Source of the DNA: Anarhynchus alexandrinus
Taxonomy: Eukaryota > Chordata > Aves > Charadriiformes > Charadriidae
Direction: 5' to 3'
NCBI GenBank assembly: GCA_008711295.1
Contig: VUYV01000044.1
Span: forward strand, 1,923,235 to 1,987,234
DNA: 64,000 bases
The translations under genes were made by a program, and so were the position numbers. The notes under the pieces are model-generated. The model saw only the letters and a program-made list of their open reading frames with translations, searched no databases and had not been told where the DNA came from. This document shows positions 58,601-64,000 of the stretch, piece by piece. Within the stretch, counting starts at the first letter, position 1; each line of letters opens with the position of its first letter.

Positions 58601-60594
58601 AGCTTGCGGTCTTCAGAATTATCTTACTCTGTCCACCTATGGAGGTGTGTATAGGAAGAGCACAGGGGTAGGGTGTGTTCTGATACAGGGCTTGTTTTAA
58701 GTGAGACAACAACATTAGTATTGCTTGCTGGATAAAATCATTGTCCAGCTCACAAGAGAAAGCCTGGACACCAGATATCTGTTCTCAGCGACAGTAGGAA
58801 TACAAAATATGGAACATTTAAGGTCTTTTACCTTTCAGCATGAAAAGGGAAGCTAAGCGGCTCTGGGAATCAGCAGCTGGACAGATTCATACTGCCGTAA
58901 GCCCTGGTAGGCCAGGGTGATAATTTCCATATTATTCCAGCGTGGGAATTGGTTGCAAGAAGGGAAAGCAGAGAGCAGGGGGCTGATGCAAGCTGGAGGT
59001 ATGACTGCCACATTTCTCAGGTTATTCCAATATTTGTGATCTTTCTAGGGAAATACCATAGAATCGGAACATTTATCAGAGCTCACAGAGGAGGAATATG
59101 AAGCCCAGTACATAAAACGCCAGGATCTCAAAGGGTTTATGTGGTTTGATGCCAAGTATTTGAATCCTTTCTTCACCAGAAGACTCACACAAGAAGTAAG
59201 TTTCGCGTTTTCTTGAAGAAAGAAACTGTGGTAGAGTTGGTGTCCTGGTTCAAGGACCACGACAATTGGTTGTCATTTCACTCTGTACCATTCAAAGCTC
59301 ATAGCGCAGCCACGCAGCTCCTCCATTAGGAACAGTGAGCCATCTAATATATTACTTGTGCATATGTAGAGCAGCTGTAATGAAAAGCTGCACTGTAAAA
59401 TTGCAGGTTGGATTAAATGAGCATCTCTCAGGGCTACCACAATTAAACTTTAAAAGGTGTATGGATTTATTGAACTCGCCTTTAATCTTGTAGAGTACCA
59501 TGAAGAGTATCAGGAGTCACTAGTTACTACTGTTGCTAGAAAAAGCTGCTGCCACTCACGCAAAGTTTTTAAAGTGCTGTCACACAAAGCTGCTGCATTT
59601 TACTGGACATGGTCCTGTGTATTCTGGAGTGATTTTTCTGCAGAGTGCAGTTTTTATCTTGGAAATATGTTTGAGAACTGCAGCCTTCACTTTTAAGACT
59701 TCTTCACTGGTAGACCAAGACTTTGAAGCTGTAAATGCAAAGTGACACCTGACTGAACATGTAACTTAACACTGAGCAGCTCTGAGAGGTGTAAATACTA
59801 TGCCATTTTCACTCCACTCCTCAGAAACCTGAGACTCGTTAGCTGTTTTTCCAGTTTGCCATAGAATTAAGCATTTTTGCTGTGGAGTTGATAATTTTGT
59901 GTATAGTGTGCACATTCCCTCTTCCTAGCCTTCACAAATGTACTATTTTTCCTTGTTTTATACCTTTATTTTCTAAAGAATGCTTTCAGCACTTTCCCAC
60001 AAAAGCTAAAGGCATTTTTTGCAAAACCAAAAAGGAATCAAGAAACCAGAGTAAGCATCTGACTTGTAGTTGGTAGCCAAAAGCACAGGCTGCCATCCAG
60101 ATTGCAACCAAAGGCTAGAAAAATAAGTATGTGAATCACCAAAGCAGGCCACAAGCTTCCCACTGTCCCTGGGAACGTGTAGAGAGGAGTGAGATTCAAA
60201 GCCAGGCCATCCAGACAGCACTAGGATTGCTGAAACCCACAGAGCAGGACTGTCTAGAAAACACAGGTAAAAATACCTGCCATCAAAAATATCATCCACG
60301 GAAATAATTACTGATTGAACACTTCATAAATGTTTTCTCGTAGGAAACAGAATTGCTTTGCATGCTTAGAGACCAGGAGTGGATTATTTCCTGAGGAATA
60401 TGTTAAACTGGTCTTTCTCTTTTGCTCTAACACACAAGTAGGGTTGTAGCTAAGTAACAAACTGTTCTGGTTTGCTTTTGCCTTAGGACTTGCATCACGG
60501 GCGCATACAGATGAAAACCCTCACAAACAAATGGTATGAAGAGGTACGACAAGGACCCTCAGGATCTGAAGATGATGAGCAAGAGCTGCTGTAG
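28643..60594 (+). CDS. SLC9A8: Sodium/hydrogen exchanger 8 (NHE8), complete 16-exon gene span
   Basis: Multi-pass cation/proton antiporter that exchanges Na+ (or K+) for H+ in Golgi/endosomal membranes and the apical membrane of epithelia (family knowledge). Coding exons: 28643-28650, 29390-29568, 34157-34237, 39168-39226, 43949-44032, 44985-45086, 45762-45796, 46885-47028, 48313-48451, 50405-50510, 53421-53537, 55333-55415, 57191-57302, 57736-57956, 59049-59195, 60487-60594. They join in frame to 574 residues plus stop. The translation tracks human NHE8 (581 aa) end to end. Exchanger motifs are visible: [11 protein letters not shown] (121-131), [10 protein letters not shown] (191-200, Asp194), FGESILNDA (216-224, Glu218, Asn222, Asp223), [10 protein letters not shown] (417-426, Arg419), and a cytosolic tail ending SEDDEQELL. 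Sequons lie at N6, N13, N179 and N240. No frameshift or premature stop was found. Fourteen introns are GT-AG; intron 9 is AT-AC. Exon boundaries are inferred from splice sites plus reading-frame continuity. Confidence 0.96.
28651..29389 (+). other. SLC9A8: SLC9A8 intron 1
   Basis: GT-AG, 739 bp, phase 2. The first half continues the CpG island (to about 29060); the rest is ordinary sequence. No other gene is seen. Confidence 0.85.
29390..29568 (+). CDS. SLC9A8: SLC9A8 coding exon 2: N-terminal luminal segment and start of TM1
   Basis: Acceptor CTGACAG and donor GTGAAT; 179 nt, phase 2 in, phase 1 out. Encodes residues 3-63: a short polar N-terminus with sequons N6-A-T and N13-V-T, then a Pro/Gln/Glu-rich stretch and the start of a hydrophobic segment ([10 protein letters not shown]). 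It matches human NHE8 closely from the THE motif on. The N-terminal residues are the most diverged part of the protein. Confidence 0.95.
29569..34156 (+). other. SLC9A8: SLC9A8 intron 2
   Basis: GT-AG, about 4.6 kb, AT-rich. Holds a sense CR1 tail at about 33389-33699; nothing else was recognised. Confidence 0.9.
33389..33699 (+). mobile_element. CR1 LINE 3' fragment (sense)
   Basis: Recognisable CR1 3' region: a reading-frame remnant like [13 protein letters not shown] around 33465-33500, GACTTTGAAGTTAGCCCTGC near 33610, CCCTTCCAATGTAC, ending GATTCTGTGATT at about 33698. 5'-truncated, as usual for CR1. Confidence 0.8.
34157..34237 (+). CDS. SLC9A8: SLC9A8 coding exon 3: end of TM1 and basic loop
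   Basis: Acceptor TTCTTCACAG, donor GTGAGT; 81 nt, phase 1 in and out. Encodes residues 63-90: the rest of the first membrane segment ([11 protein letters not shown]), then a [10 protein letters not shown] loop and VAVVSLG. The exon lies alone between two introns of over 4 kb. Confidence 0.95.
34238..39167 (+). other. SLC9A8: SLC9A8 intron 3
   Basis: GT-AG, about 4.9 kb. Mostly AT-rich, with a GC-richer patch around 35980-36130. No repeat or exon was identified with confidence. Confidence 0.9.
39168..39226 (+). CDS. SLC9A8: SLC9A8 coding exon 4: [11 protein letters not shown] segment
   Basis: Acceptor CTCTCCTAG, donor GTATAT; 59 nt, phase 1 in, phase 0 out. Encodes residues 90-109, a hydrophobic segment ending in LANWK. 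In-frame translation runs on past the donor into intron, so the boundary is set by the join to the next exon (EEEMFRPN) as in human NHE8. Confidence 0.93.
40055..40096 (+). mobile_element. 5' part of an older CR1 split by the younger CR1
   Basis: Sequence GATTGTGGGTATCTCCATCC ending AAAGATATTCA resembles the CR1 stretch just before the 3' UTR (RLxxEVVxSPSxxxIQ region). Its natural continuation reappears at 41283, after the younger element. Confidence 0.6.
40097..41282 (+). mobile_element. CR1 LINE, 5'-truncated, with broken reverse transcriptase
   Basis: Sense-strand CR1 of about 1.19 kb. The first part encodes RT motifs: [31 protein letters not shown] and FADDTKLGG (Y/FADD catalytic box near 40450). 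After a stop at 40654 the same frame resumes with [49 protein letters not shown] and [15 protein letters not shown] stretch near 40590-40670 reads better in another frame, so compensating indels are likely. Ends CCCCTATCATTCTGTGATTG. Non-autonomous now. Confidence 0.93.
41283..41408 (+). mobile_element. 3' part of the older CR1
   Basis: Begins AAAGCTTGGCTGGATAAAGC, continues with a CR1-like 3' end (GGCTTGGATCAGACACCTCC, GGTCCCCTCCAATCTGAATT) and a decayed tail TGTGTGATGCTGTGA. It continues the fragment at 40055-40096. Confidence 0.75.
43949..44032 (+). CDS. SLC9A8: SLC9A8 coding exon 5: [11 protein letters not shown] motif
   Basis: Acceptor TTTTGCAG, donor GTTAGC (weak at +3/+6); 84 nt = 28 codons, phase 0 both ends. 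Encodes residues 110-137 with [19 protein letters not shown], the hallmark PPIIF(E/N) exchanger motif associated with amiloride-sensitive transport in the NHE family. Identical or near-identical to the human exon from memory. Confidence 0.96.
44033..44984 (+). other. SLC9A8: SLC9A8 intron 5
   Basis: GT-AG (donor GTTAGC), about 950 bp. Nothing recognised inside. Confidence 0.9.
44985..45086 (+). CDS. SLC9A8: SLC9A8 coding exon 6: glycine-rich TM segment
   Basis: Acceptor TTGTTCCAG, donor GTAAGA; 102 nt = 34 codons, phase 0. Encodes residues 138-171, [17 protein letters not shown] then a hydrophobic segment with GGGIYFLGQ. Matches human NHE8 with conservative changes. Confidence 0.96.
45087..45761 (+). 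other. SLC9A8: SLC9A8 intron 6
   Basis: GT-AG, 675 bp. Contains a possible ancient antisense CR1 remnant at about 45480-45670. Confidence 0.9.
45480..45670 (-). mobile_element. Possible ancient antisense CR1 remnant
   Basis: Plus-strand text such as ATCTGTTCCAGTTTCATCTG and GGGTCACCAGAGTTGTAGCA resembles the antisense of the CR1 RT C-terminal region (Q-F-W-G-P type). Highly diverged. Confidence 0.35.
45762..45796 (+). CDS. SLC9A8: SLC9A8 coding exon 7 (35-nt microexon-like)
   Basis: Acceptor ATTCTTTCAG, donor GTAAGC; 35 nt, phase 0 in, phase 2 out. Encodes residues 172-183 ([11 protein letters not shown] plus part of Ser). Contains sequon N179-M-T. Its AG is completed by the first T of exon 8 to give Ser183. 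Confidence 0.93.
45797..46884 (+). other. SLC9A8: SLC9A8 intron 7
   Basis: GT-AG, about 1.1 kb, AT-rich. Nothing recognised. Confidence 0.9.
46885..47028 (+). CDS. SLC9A8: SLC9A8 coding exon 8: ion-translocation core
   Basis: Acceptor TTCTCCCAG, donor GTAAGT; 144 nt. Encodes residues 183-231 with [10 protein letters not shown] and [14 protein letters not shown]. These are the two most conserved acidic motifs of the CPA1/NHE family; the Asp of NDA corresponds to the essential TM Asp of NHE1 (family knowledge). All key residues are intact. Confidence 0.97.
47029..48312 (+). other. SLC9A8: SLC9A8 intron 8
   Basis: GT-AG, about 1.3 kb, with an A-tract near 47560. No exon or clear repeat. Confidence 0.9.
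48313..48451 (+). CDS. SLC9A8: SLC9A8 coding exon 9, ending at a U12-type AT donor
   Basis: Acceptor TTTTATCTAG; 139 nt. Encodes residues 231-277, from [13 protein letters not shown] to [11 protein letters not shown]. The exon ends in TTA(Leu277), immediately followed by ATATCCTTTT, the U12-class 5' splice site. No GT donor near this point preserves both frame and homology. Sequon N240-M-S. Confidence 0.94.
48452..48461 (+). promoter_or_regulatory. SLC9A8: U12-type 5' splice site ATATCCTTTT
   Basis: Exact match to the U12 AT-AC donor consensus (ATATCCTT). It is read by U11 and U6atac in the minor spliceosome (established). Confidence 0.92.
50075..50214 (+). repeat. 70-bp tandem duplication in intron 9
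   Basis: TATAGGTACATTGGTTGCAG starts at 50075 and again at 50145, with the following sequence also repeated (TTTTCTGGCTCTAGG, GTCCATTCTGATAGACTTC). Two copies, few mismatches, period 70. Lies about 190 bp before exon 10. Confidence 0.9.
50381..50404 (+). promoter_or_regulatory. SLC9A8: U12 branch site and AC 3' splice site
   Basis: TTCCATAAC differs from the U12 branch consensus TTCCTTAAC at one base, and the intron ends GTGTGTAC shortly after. The spacing fits U12 introns. Confidence 0.88.
50405..50510 (+). CDS. SLC9A8: SLC9A8 coding exon 10, starting after an AC acceptor
   Basis: Begins GTGCTAAAG directly after ...TGTGTAC; 106 nt, phase 0 in, phase 1 out, donor GTGAGT. Encodes residues 278-313, [16 protein letters not shown] then [20 protein letters not shown]. 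Without this AC acceptor the residues VLK, present in human NHE8, would be lost. Confidence 0.94.
51880..52320 (-). mobile_element. Possible ancient antisense LINE (CR1-like) remnant
   Basis: CAGTCAGGTCACCCCTGTGT and CTCAGCTATTCTAATCCTTC resemble the antisense of the CR1 RT C-terminal part. Strongly diverged; boundaries are rough. Confidence 0.3.
52760..52820 (+). mobile_element. CR1 3' tail fragment (sense)
   Basis: TTGGACTCGGTGATCTTAAA, a short gap, then ATGATTCTATGATT: the last about 60 bp of a CR1 element. Confidence 0.7.
53421..53537 (+). CDS. SLC9A8: SLC9A8 coding exon 11
   Basis: Acceptor TTATCTACAG, donor GTAGGT; 117 nt, phase 1 both ends. Encodes residues 313-352, a membrane segment ([14 protein letters not shown]) and the loop [10 protein letters not shown] leading into [11 protein letters not shown]. 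Highly conserved with human NHE8. Confidence 0.95.
53538..55332 (+). other. SLC9A8: SLC9A8 intron 11
   Basis: GT-AG, about 1.8 kb. Contains the CR1 fragment at 54250-54509. Confidence 0.9.
54250..54509 (+). mobile_element. CR1 LINE 3' fragment (sense)
   Basis: Typical CR1 3' end: TTAGGAAGAAATTCTTAACT, GTGAGGGTGGTGAGCCCCTG, AAGGTCCCTTCCAACCCAAA, ending TATGATTCTATGG at about 54509. Confidence 0.92.
55333..55415 (+). CDS. SLC9A8: SLC9A8 coding exon 12
   Basis: Acceptor TCTTTTTCAG; 83 nt, phase 1 in, phase 0 out. Encodes residues 352-379, [15 protein letters not shown] then [12 protein letters not shown]. Two overlapping donors exist (GTAGGT at 55416, GTATTT at 55420). The first is chosen because it restores the expected CIVLVLFGR junction with exon 13. 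Confidence 0.93.
55416..57190 (+). other. SLC9A8: SLC9A8 intron 12
   Basis: GT-AG, about 1.8 kb, AT-rich. Nothing recognised. Confidence 0.9.
57191..57302 (+). CDS. SLC9A8: SLC9A8 coding exon 13
   Basis: Acceptor TGTTTTTCAG, donor GTAAGT; 112 nt, phase 0 in, phase 1 out. Encodes residues 380-417: [20 protein letters not shown], a short basic loop (RDHKITPK) and the start of the next membrane helix, MMFIMWFSG. Confidence 0.95.
57303..57735 (+). other. SLC9A8: SLC9A8 intron 13
   Basis: GT-AG, 433 bp, shortest intron of the gene. Nothing recognised. Confidence 0.9.
57736..57956 (+). CDS. SLC9A8: SLC9A8 coding exon 14: last membrane helices and start of tail
   Basis: Acceptor CTGTTAAG, donor GTTTGT (non-optimal); 221 nt, phase 1 in, phase 0 out. 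Encodes residues 417-490: [14 protein letters not shown] with conserved Arg419, the final helix ([17 protein letters not shown]), then a basic cytosolic start ([16 protein letters not shown]). Largest coding exon. Confidence 0.95.
57957..59048 (+). other. SLC9A8: SLC9A8 intron 14
   Basis: Donor GTTTGT, acceptor CTAG; about 1.1 kb. The ORF reads through the donor for about 30 codons before a stop, so intron retention would give a truncated tail. No repeat recognised. Confidence 0.88.
59049..59195 (+). CDS. SLC9A8: SLC9A8 coding exon 15: cytosolic tail
   Basis: Acceptor TCTTTCTAG, donor GTAAGT; 147 nt = 49 codons, phase 0. Encodes residues 491-539: an acidic segment ([12 protein letters not shown]), then [20 protein letters not shown] and TRRLTQE. 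Close to human NHE8. Confidence 0.95.
59196..60486 (+). other. SLC9A8: SLC9A8 intron 15
   Basis: GT-AG, about 1.3 kb. Nothing recognised with confidence. Confidence 0.9.
60487..60594 (+). CDS. SLC9A8: SLC9A8 coding exon 16 with stop codon
   Basis: Acceptor TTTGCCTTAG; 108 nt including TAG at 60592-60594. Encodes residues 540-574: [20 protein letters not shown], then an acidic C-terminus (SEDDEQELL). The C-terminus matches the human protein, fixing the end of the gene. Confidence 0.96.
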   Translation, partial: DLHHGRIQMKTLTNKWYEEVRQGPSGSEDDEQELL

Positions 60595-61100
60595 CAGACC
60601 GGGGCAGGAGTGCAACGAGTTTATCTTTAGAGCGTTATGAAGAGGATTTAAGTATCAAGAGCCTGACTGCACAAGAGCTGGAAAGCTAAGAATGAACTTT
60701 CTGATTTCAGGCATGTCTTGTGCCACATGTTTAGGTATAAAACTGCAGATCTACTGTGCTTGCTACTACTAGTCCGTGATGGAAACCCATGAGTGTCAGA
60801 CACTGGACTGAATGAGAACCTTTTGTTCAGATATTACAGCATAGCAATTTTCATGCAGCCTATTGAAAAGCAGAAACATCTGCCATGAAATGATGACATT
60901 GTTTAATGGGGGGGTCTTCTTCCTATTGTGAAATCTGCTGTAAACATATGCTGAAGTACAGAGCCATTGTATGACTCTGCAAAACAGAATGAATTGCACT
61001 TTACTGTTTTTTTTATATCTATATATTCATTCACAGCATGGAGAGTCTTGACAGTTTATACTGTGAATTTGTTTGAGCACTAGTAAGGGAATCTGACTGG

Positions 61101-61106
61101 AATAAA
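61101..61106 (+). promoter_or_regulatory. SLC9A8: Candidate proximal poly(A) signal AATAAA
   Basis: Canonical AATAAA about 510 nt after the SLC9A8 stop, in an AT-rich stretch. The strongly G/T-rich sequence from 61245 is too far away to be its classical downstream element. Confidence 0.5.
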
Positions 61107-61244
61107 TCTATAATTTATGGGATTTGCACATTATGAATCCAGAAAAGATGCATACCTTGACAAAAAGCAGATGTTGCACATACAAGGAAGCATTTCTGAA
61201 AACCGGTGGTTTTGTCATTTAAGAAATTCTTGATTTCTATTTTA

Positions 61245-61343
61245 TGGGTTGGGTTTTGGGGGGCTATTTGGATTTTTTTTTTTTTGGTTGGTTGGGTTTG
61301 GGGGGTTTTTGTTGTTTTTTTTGTTGTTGTTTGGTTGGGGTTG

Positions 61344-61372
<29 letters not shown>
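61245..61372 (+). repeat. G/T-rich low-complexity tract ending in a long poly(T)
   Basis: Alternating G-runs and T-runs (GGGTTTTGGGGGGC, TTGGTTGGTTGGGTTTGGGG) ending in about 30 T at 61342-61371. The G-runs could form a quadruplex on the plus strand. Sequencing or assembly error is also likely here. Confidence 0.85.
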
Positions 61373-61374
<2 letters not shown>

Positions 61375-62151
61375 TACTGGGGTATCTAATCCACAGTACT
61401 GATTATAGCATGGTTTGGGGGAGTGGGGGATTGTATGACACAGTACAGAACTGCATTTGAAATTCTAGTTTTAATGTGTATTTTTCTTTGGCTAAAGCCA
61501 GTTGCAGTTGGGTTTCTGTAATTGGCAGTTGCTCCTTGCTGGCACTTTGGCTTCAAATCTTAGAAAACAGCAGCTTTTGTTTTGCCTAATTCATGAAGTG
61601 TCCCTAACACTCCAGAATTCACTAGTGGAATTTTTAAATTCTAGTGGAAGCAAAAGCAGCATTTTCCATATCATTTGCTTGCTGAACTAAGTGTGTACAC
61701 AAGGAAGAAGAGTCTACGAAGTCTAATCCAGGTACAGAAGGTTAATATTGCACATTGCTGAAGCAGCCTCAGTTAGGAAGTGCCGAACAGCTTTCATTAA
61801 GCTGTCCTGTTCGTTAATAGGATTTTTCTCTTCTGCTTACACTGTTTCAAAACCAGCACTATCATTTCACTTTTATATGGCCTAGTCCATTCACTCAGAA
61901 CTGCGTACACCTGAACAGACACGCAGTGTTTGTGGCACGTTTGCTGTGGTTACACGTGCAGCAGTTTGCTCTCACTGCCAGCCCGCATTCCTCATTAGTC
62001 ATTTGCATATTCACTGCTGAAACGCGAATTTTAGTTCTGCATGTAAATCTGACAGGCAAGTGCACATGTTTGTTTCTGAAAGTGTGAGACTTATATTTTT
62101 GGTCTGGTTTTGCTACTAAGGTTTTTAATCAACTGCTTACCTGCTGGGAGG

Positions 62152-62157
62152 AATAAA
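62152..62157 (+). promoter_or_regulatory. SLC9A8: Candidate distal poly(A) signal AATAAA
   Basis: Canonical AATAAA about 1.56 kb after the stop, followed within about 40 nt by T/G-rich sequence (TGTGCTGTCTG) that could act as the downstream element. Confidence 0.5.
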
Positions 62158-62539
62158 AGTTTAAGAATGTATTTTGAATCCTGAGCCTGTGCTGTCTGAG
62201 CAGTTGTTTTTTCAAAATAACACATTTTGATACAGGACTCTTCTCCCCTTTTCCCCCTCCCTGTTAGTTCAAAGAGCTGCTCTCTGCTACTGCCAGCACT
62301 GAAACACTGGTGGGAATGTGAACGGGGCATGAACTCAGCTTCTGGTGTTGACCAGACAGCAGTCGGTGCTTGCTTTACCCTTAGGAGTGGGTCTGTGTAA
62401 AAATCAGACTTCTTCACCCTTCTAGACAACAGTAGACTTAATTACATTTTAGTTACCCATCTGTCTTACTGGGTTTCTCAACTTGAATATTTTAAGCCCA
62501 GGAGCTGGCTGGAAGGTCTCTGGGAGCTTCTCTTGTCAC

Positions 62540-62880
62540 TGGAAGGTGTACATTGATCTAGATGCTATTACACTGGGCCTCGCGTTATGCCACAGTCATG
62601 CTGAAATAGAAAATAACCCGATTTCTATTGTTACTCCAGTGTAATTAGATACAGGTCTGGACCGATAGATCAGCCCTTTGGTAACTTCCATCAAGGCAAA
62701 TTGATCGTTTCCTGCCCTCTGCTGGCAATTAGGGAGAGCGCTCCGACATCTAATGAGAGCCATTTGCTGGGAATAATTTTACACATTAAATTGAAGCAAT
62801 TAACTGATATAGCTAGAACTAATGAAATCACTGTGAAGCAATTAAATTGAAGAAAATTTGGAAGGTTTAATTTAAAAGCA
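62540..62880. other. Candidate conserved noncoding/insulator-like segment
   Basis: Repeat-free, AT-rich sequence with many ATTAA/TAATT homeodomain-type cores. A CTCF-like match sits at 62711-62729 (minus strand TTGCCAGCAGAGGGCAGG). No conservation data are available. Confidence 0.3.
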
Positions 62881-64000
62881 ACCATTCTAAAACTTAGGAA
62901 AATAATACATTTGTTCAAAACTTGGAATTAAGACAGTTTTGTTCTCTCTCAAAATATTCACCAACTTCCTTATTTTTGAACCAATAGAAGAAGTTTTTAC
63001 TATTATTTCAGTGACCAATTTTCATATTCATTTATCAAGATGTTGACTTTTCTGTGACAGTCATTTCACAGTTTGGACTTCTTCCCTTAAAGTAATATGC
63101 TTTGAAAAGTTATGTCTCCTTATTGATTTGCCTTGCAGTTACTTTAGATCGTTTCCTATTTTATCAGGGCAATATTAGACTCTGATCCTCTTCCCACAAG
63201 TACTATCAGCCCCATCCTAACTTGGTCTTAATCTGCAAATTTGCACAAGCATAAACTTCATTTTTTTCTGCTCTCTTTCATGTGGAACCACCAGGAAGCT
63301 CAATGCAGATGTTACTAATTACTGAGGCCCTAAAGTGCTGCCAGGCTGCAAACCCGATGCCTGTTTCTCTTGACAACTAAGGAGCCGTGCAAAGGAGAGG
63401 CAGGGGGAACCCAAAGCACAGCTTCGGGCAGCTCAGAGCCTCCCAAAAATTATTTTTTCCCCTCTTCCAGCCCTTCCCACAGCCCTGTGAGCCCGCGACA
63501 AGGCGCCTCAGCTGCTGATGGCAAAACCCATCATCCACAGTGGGGAACAGCAATGGCACCCAGAAACTCCCACCGCCACGCAGCGCTGAGCCACAGTTCC
63601 CCATCACTGCGCTGGTGATGCGGCCACGGGCACGATGTTGGCCCAGGAGCGAGGGGAGTCACCGAAACCCTCCAGCCGCCCCCCGGGTACTGGCACAGAG
63701 CTGGCATTTCCCCAAGCTCGGCAGCCCTGCCTGATTAAGGATGCAACAGAGCTGCTCACAGAGAACAAGAAGGTGTTTTTGGCAGCAGCTCCCCTCCCAT
63801 CAGTTAGCGCACGGCTGGGCAAGGTCCCCAAGGAATGGCTGTGACACGGCCAGTCCACGGCGGGGGCTGCGGGGAGCAGAGCCCCTTTCCCTGCATGCAG
63901 GCTGTGCCAGGAGGCGGCCATCCCTGCCCCAGGAGGAGACGACCTGGCCGCCACCTCTCCAGCAGCTGCGGGCTGGCACCGCCGTGCCCTGGGAGAGGAG
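62881..64000. other. Intergenic, no supported gene
   Basis: AT-rich until about 63300, then GC-rich with open frames on both strands that I cannot tie to a known protein. By vertebrate synteny SPATA2 might lie beyond, on the minus strand, but no SPATA2 exon is recognised. Confidence 0.45.

Larger units (their letters stand above)
60595..62175 (+). other. SLC9A8: SLC9A8 3' UTR (extent uncertain)
   Basis: No further exon is visible after the stop. Candidate AATAAA hexamers lie at 61101-61106 and 62152-62157, giving UTRs of roughly 0.5 or 1.6 kb. A G/T-rich low-complexity tract lies between them. The true end cannot be fixed without transcript data. Confidence 0.6.

Noticed and set aside
59239..59290. 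TGTCCTGGTT at 59241 as the start of another ERV LTR
   Set aside because: The opening bases resemble an LTR start, but the following sequence did not match one convincingly and no end was found.
62881..64000. SPATA2 3' end (expected downstream neighbour)
   Set aside because: No matching coding sequence on the minus strand. The GC-rich open frames at 63370-63954 resemble nothing known.
1..64000. tRNA/rRNA genes, CRISPR arrays, bacterial elements
   Set aside because: None seen. Gene structure, CpG islands and CR1/LTR content are those of a vertebrate nuclear chromosome.

Overview
This is a vertebrate window and almost certainly avian. It carries several CR1 LINE fragments, most ending in the characteristic ATTCTRTGATT-type 3' tail, plus an LTR of an avian-type endogenous retrovirus. 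Its one recognisable protein-coding gene is closely related in exon-by-exon translation to vertebrate SLC9A8 (NHE8), a Golgi/endosomal and apical-membrane sodium/proton exchanger. No bacterial-style operons, CRISPR arrays, tRNA or rRNA genes were seen. Gene identification rests on my knowledge of the human protein; no database was searched.

Layout. Positions 1-27950 are GC-rich intergenic sequence with no exon of a known gene that I can support. They hold two CpG-rich islands (about 5250-5830 and 8340-8800), a 62-bp-period minisatellite with 21-bp subunits (8800-9390), an antisense CR1 tail (12631-12903), a probable solo ERV LTR (about 18925-19493), a TATAGC simple repeat (25674-25734) and a sense CR1 tail (25748-26045). 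A second, degenerate GC-rich minisatellite (27950-28287) leads into the CpG-rich SLC9A8 promoter. That promoter shows E-box/CLEAR-like, CRE-like, NRF1-like, ETS and YY1-like motifs, and the YY1-like motif overlaps the start codon.

SLC9A8 occupies 28643-60594 on the plus strand with all 16 coding exons present and in frame. The exons sum to 1725 nt, giving 574 residues plus stop; the human protein is 581 residues, and the difference is explained by a shorter N-terminus. Fourteen of the fifteen introns are GT-AG. Intron 9 (48452-50404) is AT-AC with a U12-type 5' splice site and branch site, so it is predicted to be spliced by the minor spliceosome. Introns contain CR1 fragments, including a nested case in intron 4 where a broken reverse-transcriptase-bearing CR1 sits inside an older CR1. 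A 70-bp tandem duplication lies about 200 bp before the U12 acceptor.

Positions 60595-64000 hold the 3' UTR with two candidate poly(A) signals (61101 and 62152) separated by a G/T-rich tract. A candidate CTCF-like site in AT-rich, possibly conserved sequence lies at 62540-62880. From 63.3 kb the sequence is GC-rich without a recognisable exon.
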